The notes under the pieces are model-generated. The model ran no database searches and was not told the DNA's origin. It worked only from the letters and a program-made list of their open reading frames with translations. A DNA stretch of 64,000 nt from Bacillota bacterium (GTDB taxonomy: Bacteria; Bacillota; Clostridia; DSM-8532), in the NCBI GenBank assembly GCA_023415205.1, contig JAEZLR010000006.1, forward strand, positions 292,552 to 356,551. Reading direction: 5' to 3'. Of this stretch, positions 1-8,223 are shown in pieces; the stretch's first letter is position 1; each line of letters begins with the position of its first letter. Position numbers and translations under genes: made by a program.

Positions 1-1
1 C

Positions 2-70
2 ATTGTTAGCGCCGCGGTAGACGGGATTCGGGTCGCTGAACAGGTCGCCCTTGAATATACGAAAAAGTAA
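2..70 (+). CDS. C-terminal end of an unidentified protein (5' part outside window)
   Basis: The frame is open from the window edge and ends at a TAA, giving 22 residues that finish VDGIRVAEQVALEYTKK. The pattern (small residues, then GIRVAEQVALEY) resembles the C-terminal helix of thioredoxin-reductase-like flavoproteins, which often end in a segment like 'DGAIAA..A..Y', but 22 residues are too few to assign a family. It ends 15 bases before the histidine kinase gene, so the two may be cotranscribed. Partial gene; function is a guess. Confidence 0.4.
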   Translation: MVSAAVDGIRVAEQVALEYTKK

Positions 71-85
71 AAGGATGGGCTGTCC

Positions 86-1882
86 ATGAGGCGTCGTATT
101 GTTATTCTTTATATCGTACTAGCCCTGGTGGTCTCCTCGGTGGTGGCCTTTGTCACCTATCGCTATTCTGCGGGGGTATATGTGGGTCAGACCCAGAATG
201 CCCTTCAGCATGAGGTTCTCTTAGTCAGACAGCTTCTTCAGGAAACTGATGGCAAGATAATCACCGATAGCCAATTGACTGATCTTACAAAACTGATTCA
301 CAGTCTGGATCAGGAAAGTAGCTATATGGGCTCGGAAAGACGCATTACGCTCATTGATATCACGGGTAAGGTATTGGCCGATTCCCATGGGAATTCGGCG
401 GGGATGAAGAATCACAAGGATCGCACCGAGTTTATGGAGGCCCTTTCAACGGGAATGGGCCTTGAAATAAGAGAGAGTGAAACCACAAAAAACAAGTCCC
501 TCTATCTTGCCTGCTATTCCCAAGAACTCAATGCCATAGTCCGCATATCCACCTCGGTGGATTATATCAATAAGATAAGGAATACCATTATCTTTTACAC
601 TATTCTTGCGGTTCTTATAGCCCTTGTCCTATCCACACCCCTTATTCTCAAGATCTCCGATTATGTGATAAGGCCTTTGGCGCGGCTGGTAAGGGAGTAC
701 GGTGGAGGGAAGGAGGGGAAGAACCTCAATGGTAAAAAGGATGAAGTTGGCCAGCTCTCTTTCACCTTAAGCAGCATGACCCGGTATTTGGAGAATGTCA
801 TCAAGGAGCTCAAGGACAGAAACGCTCGTGTCAATACCATTATCAATAGTATGGACAATGGTCTTATTGCGGTGGATCAATCCATGCATATTCTTATGCT
901 TAATCCGGTAGCTCACAAAATCTTTGGTGTGACCGAAAAGCCTGCCCAGGTGGGGGTGCCTTTGGTACAGATCATCCGTCATCGGCAGATTAATGAGCTC
1001 CTTAATAAGGCCATTGCTAAAAATATGGTCATTAATGACGAAATTCACCTTTCCCAGGGGGGTAAAAGGGTTTTGTGGATTCATGTCACACCGATCTTTC
1101 CCATGGATAATGAGAATGTCAATTCGGGAGCCCTGGCGTTTATTAATGATATGACCCAGATAAGAAAATTGGAGGAAATGCGCTCGGAATTTGTGGCCAA
1201 TGTCACCCATGAGCTAAAAACTCCCCTCACCTCCATTCAGGGCTTTGTAGAAACCCTTAAGGCCGGGGCTATCAAGGATGCTTCGGTAGCCGAAAAGTTT
1301 TTGGATATTATTGATATTGAGGCCGACCGACTGAGAACCCTCATCAATGATATCTTAGAATTATCTGAAATTGAAAGCATGAAGCAGGAGAAAGAACGTC
1401 AGAAAATCTTTTTAAGAAATCAGGTGGATGAAGTTATTTCCATGCTGTCCAATACAGCGGTGGAAAAAAAGATTACCATCCATAACGAAATACCCGAGGA
1501 ACATACTGTTGATGCCGACGGTCACCGTATCAAACAGCTTATTATCAATCTGCTTGACAATGCCTTGAAGTACAATAGAAAGGGTGGCAGTATCCATGTT
1601 TTCACCCGACTCTCGAGGGGAATGATTGAGCTTCATGTGAAGGATACGGGCATTGGTATTCCCGAGGGACATACGGCCAGAATATTTGAACGCTTCTACA
1701 GGGTGGATAAAGGAAGATCCCGGGAAATGGGTGGAACCGGTTTGGGACTCTCCATTGTCAAGCATATTGCCCAGCTTTACGGGGGGACTGTCCATGTAGA
1801 AAGTGTGGAGGGTAAGGGAAGTGATTTTGTGGTTTCCTTGCCCCAAAACCATAAGGAGACTCACTCCTCACCGGGGCAATGA
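86..1882 (+). CDS. PhoR/PnpS-type sensor histidine kinase
   Basis: A 598-residue membrane histidine kinase. The order is an N-terminal membrane helix (about 5-25), an extracytoplasmic sensor region (about 30-165), a second helix (about 167-190), a short HAMP-like linker, a PAS domain (about 245-350), HisKA with the phospho-accepting His375 in NVTHELKTPL, and HATPase_c with the N box (NLLDNALKY), G1 (DTGIGIP) and G2 (GTGLGLS). This arrangement is that of PhoR/WalK-like kinases controlling phosphate or envelope responses. No response regulator gene is visible; it may lie upstream of the window. The ATG is preceded by AAAAGG. The 3' end overlaps the convergent repressor gene by 22 bases. Family assignment is firm, the stimulus is unknown. 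Confidence 0.88.
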   Translation: MRRRIVILYIVLALVVSSVVAFVTYRYSAGVYVGQTQNALQHEVLLVRQLLQETDGKIITDSQLTDLTKLIHSLDQESSYMGSERRITLIDITGKVLADSHGNSAGMKNHKDRTEFMEALSTGMGLEIRESETTKNKSLYLACYSQELNAIVRISTSVDYINKIRNTIIFYTILAVLIALVLSTPLILKISDYVIRPLARLVREYGGGKEGKNLNGKKDEVGQLSFTLSSMTRYLENVIKELKDRNARVNTIINSMDNGLIAVDQSMHILMLNPVAHKIFGVTEKPAQVGVPLVQIIRHRQINELLNKAIAKNMVINDEIHLSQGGKRVLWIHVTPIFPMDNENVNSGALAFINDMTQIRKLEEMRSEFVANVTHELKTPLTSIQGFVETLKAGAIKDASVAEKFLDIIDIEADRLRTLINDILELSEIESMKQEKERQKIFLRNQVDEVISMLSNTAVEKKITIHNEIPEEHTVDADGHRIKQLIINLLDNALKYNRKGGSIHVFTRLSRGMIELHVKDTGIGIPEGHTARIFERFYRVDKGRSREMGGTGLGLSIVKHIAQLYGGTVHVESVEGKGSDFVVSLPQNHKETHSSPGQ

Positions 1883-2352
1883 TAAAACTCAGACCTGAAG
1901 GTTTGAAAGGCTTTGACCATCTCTGGGTTCTTTACCAGAAACTCATTGAAAACCTTGATACTGTCGAGGGTTTCAGTTGAGATGGAATGCTCGATCAATT
2001 CAGTTTCTATAAGCAGGCTCTCATTATTCGACAGCATTTTTAGGAATTTTTCAAGAACATTATGGCGCTCCAGCAGGTACTTTCCGATTTCCCTGCCATT
2101 GTCAGTCAGGGAGATAATCCCGTACTTTTTGTAATGAATCAGCCCCAATTCATGGAGCTTTTGAATCATTTTAGTCACAGAAGGCGCTTGAACATTTAAA
2201 AGCTCAGAAAGCGTGTTAACCCGCAAATAATCCTCCACCAGACTATTCCGGTAGATCATCTCCAGATAATCCTCCATAGCAGGGGTGAGAAGTTTTTTAT
2301 TCTGTTCCAGCAGTTGATAGCCGCGAACGGTATGAAACTTTGCCTCGCCCAT
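1861..2352 (-). CDS. DtxR/MntR-family metal-dependent transcriptional repressor
   Basis: 163 residues beginning MGEAKFHTVRGYQ. The N-terminal winged helix-turn-helix (about 18-75, with LTPAMEDYLEMIYR and VTKMIQKLHELGLIHY) is followed by the dimerisation and metal-binding region rich in His and Glu (LERHNVLEKFLKML, ETELIEHSIS). There is no SH3-like third domain, as in MntR-type members. These proteins repress manganese or iron uptake genes when metal is bound. I prefer the ATG start (AAGGGA upstream) to a TTG eight codons earlier because homologues begin close to this point. The gene is convergent with the histidine kinase, with a 22-base overlap. No metal transporter is adjacent, so the target genes must lie elsewhere. 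Confidence 0.82.
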   Translation of the reverse strand: MGEAKFHTVRGYQLLEQNKKLLTPAMEDYLEMIYRNSLVEDYLRVNTLSELLNVQAPSVTKMIQKLHELGLIHYKKYGIISLTDNGREIGKYLLERHNVLEKFLKMLSNNESLLIETELIEHSISTETLDSIKVFNEFLVKNPEMVKAFQTFRSEFYHCPGEE

Positions 2353-2468
2353 GATTCCCTTGCCTTCGTCATACAAGTCCTAGGATTTTGCTAATATATA
2401 TTCGCTTCTTTATCGATTTAGTAGCCCGAATCCCGGGAGAATCACGGCGGGAAAAGTCAAAGGGCCAA

Positions 2469-2498
2469 TTGTCATCCATGACAGATACATGCTAGAAT
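2469..2498 (+). promoter_or_regulatory. Promoter with overlapping inverted repeat for the deaminase gene
   Basis: A -35 TTGTCA and a -10 TAGAAT are separated by 18 bases, with an extended -10 TG. A 14-base inverted repeat TGTCATCCATGACA (2470-2483) overlaps the -35 box and could be an operator. The start codon follows about 30 bases downstream with a GGAGGA site. Confidence 0.55.
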
Positions 2499-2528
2499 CA
2501 ATTTATCGATAGATGATGGAGGAAATCC

Positions 2529-3824
2529 ATGAAGGTTTTATTTAAAAATGCCCTGGTTGTAACCATGAATCATACCATGGAAATCATGAAGGCCTGTGAT
2601 GTGCTGGTGGAAAATGACAGAATTGCGGCCATCGGCCCCTTACGTCCAGAACAGACGGAGAAGGCAAGGGTGATTGACGCCACAGGCAAGCTTTTGATGC
2701 CGGGCCTAATCAATGGCCATAACCATGCCCCAATGACGCTATTGCGCAATTTTGCTGATGATATGAATCTTCAAACTTGGCTTTTCGAGCACATTTTCCC
2801 TGCAGAGGACAAGTTCACCGGAGAGGATGTCTATTGGGCCACGCTCTTGGGCATCATGGAAATGCTGGCTTCGGGAACCACCTGTTTTGTGGATATGTAC
2901 TTTTTTATGGAGGATATGGTCAGGGCAGTGGCTGAATCGGGAATACGCGCACAGCTTTCACGGGGAATGACCTGCTCCGACTCAGGCCCCGACTTTTCTC
3001 AGAACAAAAGCCTGAATGAATGTATCGACTTCTACAAAAAGTGGAATGGTTCCGCAGAGGGAAGGCTCATGGGCGCATTTGCCCCCCATGCCATATACAC
3101 CTGCTCCGGCAACTATATTCGTGCCATCAGAGATGCGGCTGAAAGGTATGGTGCCCCCATCCATATCCATGTGGACGAGACCCGGGTGGAACATGAGGAT
3201 GCTCTGAAGAATTACGGAAAGACGCCCGTAAAGTACCTCTACGATCTGGGGGTTTTTGACCTAAAAACCATAGCGGCTCACTGTGTCTGGGTCACTCCTG
3301 AGGATAGGCTTCTGCTGAAAGAGAAAGGGGTATCCATGGTCCATAACCCGGCAAGCAATCTCAAATTGGCCAGTGGTGTGGCCCCGGTTCCTGAAGCACT
3401 CCGGGAGGGAATTAATGTGATGCTGGGCACAGACGGTGCATCCAGCAATAATAATCTCAACATGTTTGAAGAAATTAATCTCGCCGCCTTTATTCACAAG
3501 GGGACGGCCCTGGATCCCTTGCTGGTTAGTGCTGGAGAAGCGCTGAAAATGGCAACTGTCAATGGAGCCAGAGGCATTGGGCGAGAAGATTTGGGTGAAA
3601 TCAGGCCCGGAAATAAGGCGGATCTGATTTTGTTGGATATCGAAAAGCCGCATTTCAAGCCCCTTCATAATCCTGTTTCTGCCCTGGCCTATTCTGCTCA
3701 GGGAGGGGATGTCTGTCTGACCATGGTGGACGGGCGTATCCTCTATGATCACGGCGCATTTCCCACCATTGACAGAGAAAGGGTCTTCAAACAGATTGAC
3801 AAAATCTGTGCCCGCATCTTCTGA
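2529..3824 (+). CDS. mtaD: 5-methylthioadenosine/S-adenosylhomocysteine deaminase-type amidohydrolase
   Basis: A 431-residue cytoplasmic metal-dependent amidohydrolase. Metal and active-site motifs are in order: GLINGHNHAP (HxH, about 62-67), HIHVDETRVEHE (His near 215), AAHCVWV (His near 248) and LGTDGASSNNNLNMFEE (Asp near 300). Together with a beta-sandwich formed by both termini, this matches the MtaD/TrzA/ATZ subfamily, which deaminates 5'-methylthioadenosine, S-adenosylhomocysteine or adenosine in purine and methionine salvage. The exact substrate cannot be read from sequence. The start is supported by GGAGGA. It stands as a single transcription unit, convergent with rqcH. Confidence 0.82.
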   Translation: MKVLFKNALVVTMNHTMEIMKACDVLVENDRIAAIGPLRPEQTEKARVIDATGKLLMPGLINGHNHAPMTLLRNFADDMNLQTWLFEHIFPAEDKFTGEDVYWATLLGIMEMLASGTTCFVDMYFFMEDMVRAVAESGIRAQLSRGMTCSDSGPDFSQNKSLNECIDFYKKWNGSAEGRLMGAFAPHAIYTCSGNYIRAIRDAAERYGAPIHIHVDETRVEHEDALKNYGKTPVKYLYDLGVFDLKTIAAHCVWVTPEDRLLLKEKGVSMVHNPASNLKLASGVAPVPEALREGINVMLGTDGASSNNNLNMFEEINLAAFIHKGTALDPLLVSAGEALKMATVNGARGIGREDLGEIRPGNKADLILLDIEKPHFKPLHNPVSALAYSAQGGDVCLTMVDGRILYDHGAFPTIDRERVFKQIDKICARIF

Positions 3825-3865
3825 TGCGGGACAGCAGGTCAAAGAAGACTAGGCCGGCTTTCAAA

Positions 3866-5611
3866 CTAGCTCTGTAAAGCACTCGGTGAACGGGGTGTGA
3901 CCACCACGGTATTGTAATTGACGTAAATAACCATTCCTGGCTTTCCTCCCGAGGGTTTCCTGACATTTCGGACGAAGGTATAATCCACCTCAACCTTGGG
4001 GGCGTGCCGTGCCTCGCTGTAATAGGCGGCATACTCAGCCGCCTCCACCAATGTGCTGTCAGGAATCTCCTGCCCCCCGGTACGGATGACCACATGGGAG
4101 CCAGAAAAGTTCTTGATATGGAGCCAGATATCCTCATGCCGTGCAGTTTTGAGGGTCAGCTTATCATTCTGTTTGTTATTCCGCCCAATAAAAATTTCAA
4201 TGCCATCCTTTGACAGTACCCTCAACGGAAGGGCTTGTACGGGTTGAGCCTTCCTCCCTTTCGTGGCGGCCGATTTCAAGTAACCCTGTTCAAAGAGCTC
4301 TAGCCGGATTTCAGCATATTGCTCCGGCCCCTCGGCGTTATCAATGGCAAAGAGCACACTCTCCAGATAAGAAATCTCGCTTTTCAATGCTTCGATCTCC
4401 TTCTGAGCATAAAGAAAGGCTGTTCGGGCCTTGTTATACTTTTTAAAGTAGCCTTGGGCATTTTCTTGGGGGCTCTTGTCCTTGTTAAGAGGAATATCCA
4501 TGGTTTCGCCTGTTTCACTGTAGTAATTGACTACAGAGGCTTTATCCATGCCCTTTGAAAGGGCATAAATGTGAGCTGTCAGAAGCTCGCCCATAAGCCT
4601 TAGCTCTTCATAGTTTTTATTGGTCTCATAGGTACCCAGATTGATTCCCAATCTTTTCTCACATTTCTCAAGCTGCTTTTCAATGAGCTTCTTTAGGTCA
4701 TTGGAGCGCTGACTGTTGAATTCCTTGTTGTTTTTCAGGTTAAAAAAGGCCTCCGCAGCCGTGCTGATCAACCCATAGTGCTGGCTGGAGGGATATTGGG
4801 TAAGGGGGAGGCAATGAAAGTCCACAGGCTTTCCAAGGTTTTTATCAATAACAAGACAGGGAGAAGGGCCCTTTGCCAAATGCTCCATCATGCTCTTTAA
4901 TGCAGCAATGATTCGGCTAAGCTCCTCCGGACGAAGCTCCGAGGCTGGTTTGGCCTCATCCACCTCTGCACGGAAGCATATTTCCCGGCACAGAACAGGA
5001 GAAAAGCCCTTGAGCCTGTCCAAAAGGAAGGATTCAATTTTTCTCCCGCTGTTGGGAGCCTCCTCCTTTATTGCCTCATAGGTTTCATAAAGGGTGGGGT
5101 CAAGCTTGTCCTGCGAAGGAGGCAGAATATAGGTTCTGGCAGGTAATAGCTCTCTGACTCTATTGACCTCTATATCCACATGCTTGATGGCATCAATAAT
5201 TTTATCGCTGTGATTTAGAAGGATAATATTACTGTGCCTGCCCATGATTTCGATAACTAGCCGTTTAAGGCTCCGATCCCCCAGCTCGTCGGTGGATTCC
5301 ACCTCCATGGAAATGATGCGTTCAAAACCATTGGTATGAAAGCCCTTGATAATACCTCCCGAAAGGTGCTTTCTAAGAAGCATACAGAAAACAGGGGGTG
5401 TCTCCGGGTTTTCAAACTGCTTTTCTGTCAAATGGATGCGTGCTGCCGAGGCGTTGCTTGAAAAAAGCAGGCGGTAGTTTTCTCCGCTTGCTCTCACCTG
5501 AAGCACAATGGCATCCCTATCCATCTGATGGATTTTGCCGACGCGTCCGCCCGAGAGCAGATGATTAAGCTCCTGAGCTATATTTTTGATTAAAATGCCG
5601 TCAAAAGGCAT
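3866..5611 (-). CDS. rqcH: Ribosome quality control protein RqcH (NFACT family, Rqc2 homologue)
   Basis: 581 residues, close to the about 570 of B. subtilis YloA/RqcH. The NFACT-N domain begins MPFDGILIKNIAQEL, followed by the long coiled-coil middle (about 290-430) and a C-terminal NFACT-R domain with DIWLHIKNFSGSHVVI and VRKPSGGKPGMVIY. RqcH binds stalled 50S-peptidyl-tRNA complexes, recruits alanyl-tRNA and adds C-terminal alanine tails that mark the peptide for proteolysis; the family has also been described as fibronectin-binding (FbpA-like). The gene is monocistronic and divergent from the cvpA promoter region. A TG-extended TAGAAT sequence near 5644-5649 on this strand may be its -10. 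Confidence 0.9.
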   Translation of the reverse strand: MPFDGILIKNIAQELNHLLSGGRVGKIHQMDRDAIVLQVRASGENYRLLFSSNASAARIHLTEKQFENPETPPVFCMLLRKHLSGGIIKGFHTNGFERIISMEVESTDELGDRSLKRLVIEIMGRHSNIILLNHSDKIIDAIKHVDIEVNRVRELLPARTYILPPSQDKLDPTLYETYEAIKEEAPNSGRKIESFLLDRLKGFSPVLCREICFRAEVDEAKPASELRPEELSRIIAALKSMMEHLAKGPSPCLVIDKNLGKPVDFHCLPLTQYPSSQHYGLISTAAEAFFNLKNNKEFNSQRSNDLKKLIEKQLEKCEKRLGINLGTYETNKNYEELRLMGELLTAHIYALSKGMDKASVVNYYSETGETMDIPLNKDKSPQENAQGYFKKYNKARTAFLYAQKEIEALKSEISYLESVLFAIDNAEGPEQYAEIRLELFEQGYLKSAATKGRKAQPVQALPLRVLSKDGIEIFIGRNNKQNDKLTLKTARHEDIWLHIKNFSGSHVVIRTGGQEIPDSTLVEAAEYAAYYSEARHAPKVEVDYTFVRNVRKPSGGKPGMVIYVNYNTVVVTPRSPSALQS

Positions 5612-5679
5612 GGTATCACCTCTGTAAACATAATAGTAACATTCTAACAGAGAAAATGTTTCAGTAATTTTAAAATTAT

Positions 5680-5708
5680 TTTACAAATAGAAGACCAGAT
5701 GATATAAT
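5680..5708 (+). promoter_or_regulatory. Near-consensus sigma-A promoter upstream of the small peptide gene and cvpA
   Basis: The -35 is TTTACA (5680-5685) and the -10 is a perfect TATAAT (5703-5708), with an ideal 17-base spacer. The predicted start near 5715 gives a leader of about 34 bases ahead of a 30-codon reading frame and about 200 bases ahead of cvpA. Confidence 0.75.
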
Positions 5709-5748
5709 GTCACCGAGAATGGGAAGCTTGGGACAAGGAGGATTAACA

Positions 5749-5841
5749 ATGCTTTTGAACAAAAAACTTGTTAAAATCAGTGTGCTGATATTGGCTCTTC
5801 TTCTTTTTTTAGGACTCAACCTCTCTGTTTTGTTTCAGTAG
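5749..5841 (+). CDS. 30-residue hydrophobic small peptide
   Basis: A short reading frame with an AAGGAGG ribosome binding site eight bases before its ATG and a consensus promoter 40 bases upstream. The peptide starts MLLNKKLVKIS and continues into one leucine-rich membrane-spanning stretch (about residues 10-28) ending VLFQ. The positive N-terminus and single helix suggest an inner-membrane microprotein or a leader peptide. It lies between the divergent rqcH and the TTG-started cvpA, which begins 73 bases after its stop. I recognise no family. Translation is inferred only from the signals, so it could instead be a regulatory uORF for cvpA. Confidence 0.55.
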   Translation: MLLNKKLVKISVLILALLLFLGLNLSVLFQ

Positions 5842-5879
5842 TCTTACATAATTATTTCCCTGGATTTTAGGTTTATTTA

Positions 5880-5901
5880 AGACTAAGTCTGTTTAGACTT
5901 A
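5880..5901 (+). promoter_or_regulatory. Hairpin/inverted repeats just upstream of the cvpA ribosome binding site
   Basis: TAAGTCT-GTTT-AGACTTA (5884-5901) is a perfect 7-bp hairpin. It overlaps a second palindrome, AGACTAAGTCT (5880-5890). The hairpin ends two bases before the G-rich ribosome binding site (GGGGGTG) of the TTG-started cvpA. It could modulate translation initiation, or serve as a protein-binding site. No T-run follows, so it is not a terminator. Confidence 0.45.
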
Positions 5902-5914
5902 TGGGGGTGTTCTA

Positions 5915-6736
5915 TTGAGTTACAAATACGGTAAGCCTAAGCCTGTAGCCTCTAACATTAATCGGCTTCCCGCCATACTTCTACTATCCGCGGTGGCCGT
6001 TTTTATCGCGGCGGATCTCGTACTGGGATTCAATTTTAATTGGGTGGACTACGCGATAGTTATTATTATAGCCCTTTTCGGCTTAAAAGGCTATTTTAAG
6101 GGGTTGATTAATACTGTCTTCAGTCTTTTGGGCTATGTTCTGGGGCTTGTGGGGGCTTATCTTTTTTCGCCCAAGCTGGCTTTGATCGCCATGCAAAGCA
6201 CCTCCTTCGGAAAGAGTATCAGCGCTAAAATAGAGGAAATTCTACCGGTGCTCTCCTCTATTAGTGCCATGAAAAGTACTTCTGATCAATCTGCGCTGGA
6301 TATTATTACTCAAATACCTGATGTGAATAAGGCCTTCACTGAAAATCCCCTGTTGAAGTTTCTTGTATCGGTTACCGATACGGCTTCCGAAACGAGTGCC
6401 TTGTATGCAGAAACCGTCTCAACGGCCAACGATCTTATCGCTTTTTCCATTCTCAAGGTTCTAGCCCTGGTGGTTTTGTTTTTGGTTATCAAGCTGATCG
6501 TTGTGGTGATCGGAAAGCTTCTCTCCTCGGCCATGAACACAAGCCCCCTTCTGGGGACGGCCAACCGCTCTGCAGGCATGTTTATCGGCTTTGCAGCCGG
6601 TCTTATTGTATGCTATGTGGTCTTTGTTTTTGCCATACCCACCTTGGGTTCCCTTAATATCATAAAAATATCCGAAAGCTATACCCAATCCCTGATGCTG
6701 GATTGGTTCAGTAAACTGTTACTGGTTTTAAAATAA
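5915..6736 (+). CDS. CvpA family membrane protein
   Basis: 273 residues with a TTG start preceded by GGGGGTG. There are about five hydrophobic segments (about 20-40, 47-80, 185-205, 222-245 and a weaker C-terminal one). The motif DYAIVIIIALFGLKGYFKGLINTVFS... is typical of CvpA/colicin V production proteins, which in Firmicutes are small membrane proteins of ill-defined envelope function. The middle section (about 95-175) is longer and more polar than in minimal CvpA proteins and probably lies outside the membrane. A short hypothetical gene follows after 15 bases and is probably cotranscribed. Family assignment good, function open. Confidence 0.75.
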   Translation: MSYKYGKPKPVASNINRLPAILLLSAVAVFIAADLVLGFNFNWVDYAIVIIIALFGLKGYFKGLINTVFSLLGYVLGLVGAYLFSPKLALIAMQSTSFGKSISAKIEEILPVLSSISAMKSTSDQSALDIITQIPDVNKAFTENPLLKFLVSVTDTASETSALYAETVSTANDLIAFSILKVLALVVLFLVIKLIVVVIGKLLSSAMNTSPLLGTANRSAGMFIGFAAGLIVCYVVFVFAIPTLGSLNIIKISESYTQSLMLDWFSKLLLVLK

Positions 6737-6751
6737 ATGGGGTGACAACTA

Positions 6752-7135
6752 GTGAAGAACTTGAAAAATTTTAATGTCAGAAGCTCCGGAAGAGTACAGG
6801 GTAAATGCTATATTGATTGTTCCGGTAATTACAAGATAACGGAGATTGCTGAAATTATAGGTTTGGATCCCAGTCAATTGGAGGGGATCTATTCAGATCA
6901 CGGGGCCGAGAATGACGAAACGGTTGGCGTCTGGTACTTTCCCTCCCGGGAAGCCGCATTGGCTGCTTTGCAGGAGCTGGATGATCTGTTCTCAACTAAG
7001 AGCATGGGTAAGATGGTCATTCTCACCTTCGAAGAAATGGAGTATATCCGTCAGGCCCTAATCAATGAAGGAAGTAATATCATCAATGTTAGAAATGATC
7101 TAAAAAAAGGTATCTTTGACAAGTTTAATGCATAA
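6752..7135 (+). CDS. Conserved-looking hypothetical protein, 127 residues
   Basis: A GTG-started, soluble, acidic protein (MKNLKNFNVRSSGRVQGK...). No signal peptide, membrane segment or catalytic motif is visible. It contains a segment CSGNYKITEIAEIIGLDPSQLEGIY that reads like a small helix-turn-helix-like or substrate-sensing element, then WYFPSREAALAALQELDDLF and a helical C-terminus. It sits 15 bases after cvpA behind GGGGTGA and is likely the last gene of that unit, because a fresh promoter follows. I do not recognise the family. Confidence 0.6.
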   Translation: MKNLKNFNVRSSGRVQGKCYIDCSGNYKITEIAEIIGLDPSQLEGIYSDHGAENDETVGVWYFPSREAALAALQELDDLFSTKSMGKMVILTFEEMEYIRQALINEGSNIINVRNDLKKGIFDKFNA

Positions 7136-7171
7136 ATATTCATCGCATCGCCGAAAAGCAGGATTTTTCCA

Positions 7172-7200
7172 TTGACGAAATCGTGTATACTATGTATAAT
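7172..7200 (+). promoter_or_regulatory. Consensus promoter of the amino acid ABC transporter operon
   Basis: TTGACG, a 17-base spacer and TATAAT lie 36 bases ahead of the binding-protein start codon. No T-box or riboswitch fits in the short leader. Confidence 0.75.
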
Positions 7201-7235
7201 TATAAAATACATACCGAATCACGGGAGGAATAATT

Positions 7236-8045
7236 ATGAGGAAGAAGTTACTGGGAGCCGTGCTGGCATTACTCGTAGCTGTGGCGATGCTTCTCACAGG
7301 CTGCGGCGGAGCAACAAATAGTAAAGATACCATAGTCGTTGCTATGGATACATCCTATCCGCCAATGGAATTTGTTGATGAAAACAACCAAATCACTGGA
7401 TTTGATGCAGAGCTGGCCAAAGCGATAGGAGAAAAGCTCGGCAAGAAGGTTGAACTGAAAAGCATTGCATGGGAAGGTATCTTCATTGGCCTTGAGACCG
7501 ACCGCTACGATGTTATCATGTCTTCGGTCAGTATTACCCCCAGCAGACTTGAAAGCTACATATTCACCAAGCCCTATCTGGCAAACGGTCAGGTTATCGT
7601 GACCAGACCCGGTGATGACACCGTTAAATCTGTTGACGACCTTAAGGGCAAGGAAGTGGGCGTACAGACCGATACCACCGCTGACACTGCATGTAAGAAG
7701 AAGCTTGAAGAAAAGGGCGATGATTTCTTTAATATTAGACGCTATGATGAAATCATCCAGACCTTTGAGGCCATGAGTGCCGGGCATATCGATTATATTG
7801 TTGTTGATACAGTTGTTGCCACCGAGTATGCGACCAAGTACCCTGAAAAATATCAGATTTCAACCGCAGAGCCGTTGACCAATGAACCGATAGCAGCTTG
7901 CTTCAAAAAAGATAATACGGCCCTTCGTGATGAGTTCCAGAAGGCCTTGGATGAACTCCGTAAGGATGGAACACTGACAAAGATTTCCGAAAAGTGGCTC
8001 TTTGGTGTCGATTACACCCAGAATATCAATGAAAATCTGTATTAA
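7236..8045 (+). CDS. Polar amino acid ABC transporter, substrate-binding lipoprotein
   Basis: 269 residues. A lipoprotein signal peptide ends in the lipobox LLTGC with Cys23 as the lipidation site. The mature part is an SBP_bac_3 (family 3) domain: VAMDTSYPPMEFVDENNQ, GFDAELAKAIGEKLGKK, DVIMSSVSITPSR and the hinge segments DLKGKEVGVQTDTTAD and YIVVDTVVATEYA. It captures an amino acid (glutamine, cystine or a basic one; not decidable) outside the membrane for the permease and ATPase encoded next. A strong stem-loop separates it from the permease gene, the usual device for making more binding protein than membrane parts. Confidence 0.9.
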   Translation: MRKKLLGAVLALLVAVAMLLTGCGGATNSKDTIVVAMDTSYPPMEFVDENNQITGFDAELAKAIGEKLGKKVELKSIAWEGIFIGLETDRYDVIMSSVSITPSRLESYIFTKPYLANGQVIVTRPGDDTVKSVDDLKGKEVGVQTDTTADTACKKKLEEKGDDFFNIRRYDEIIQTFEAMSAGHIDYIVVDTVVATEYATKYPEKYQISTAEPLTNEPIAACFKKDNTALRDEFQKALDELRKDGTLTKISEKWLFGVDYTQNINENLY

Positions 8046-8080
8046 TCAGAGTCTATTTTTGAAAGAATAATCATGGTTAG

Positions 8081-8121
8081 GGTATATATGTCCTGCAATC
8101 TGTTGCAGGACATACCTTTTT
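8081..8121 (+). terminator. Intercistronic stem-loop (partial terminator) between binding protein and permease
   Basis: A perfect 12-bp stem (8087-8098 with 8103-8114, loop TCTG) is followed by CC and TTTTT. It has the form of an intrinsic terminator of moderate strength. In binding-protein-dependent operons such hairpins allow part of the polymerase to pass and protect the upstream mRNA. Confidence 0.7.
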
Positions 8122-8223
8122 CCTGTATGATAATACATTATATACATGAAGGAATGAAGAAAACGTCGAGCCAATACGATGGTTCGGCGAATTGACAGGT
8201 CTTAAATCTAAGAGGTGCATACA

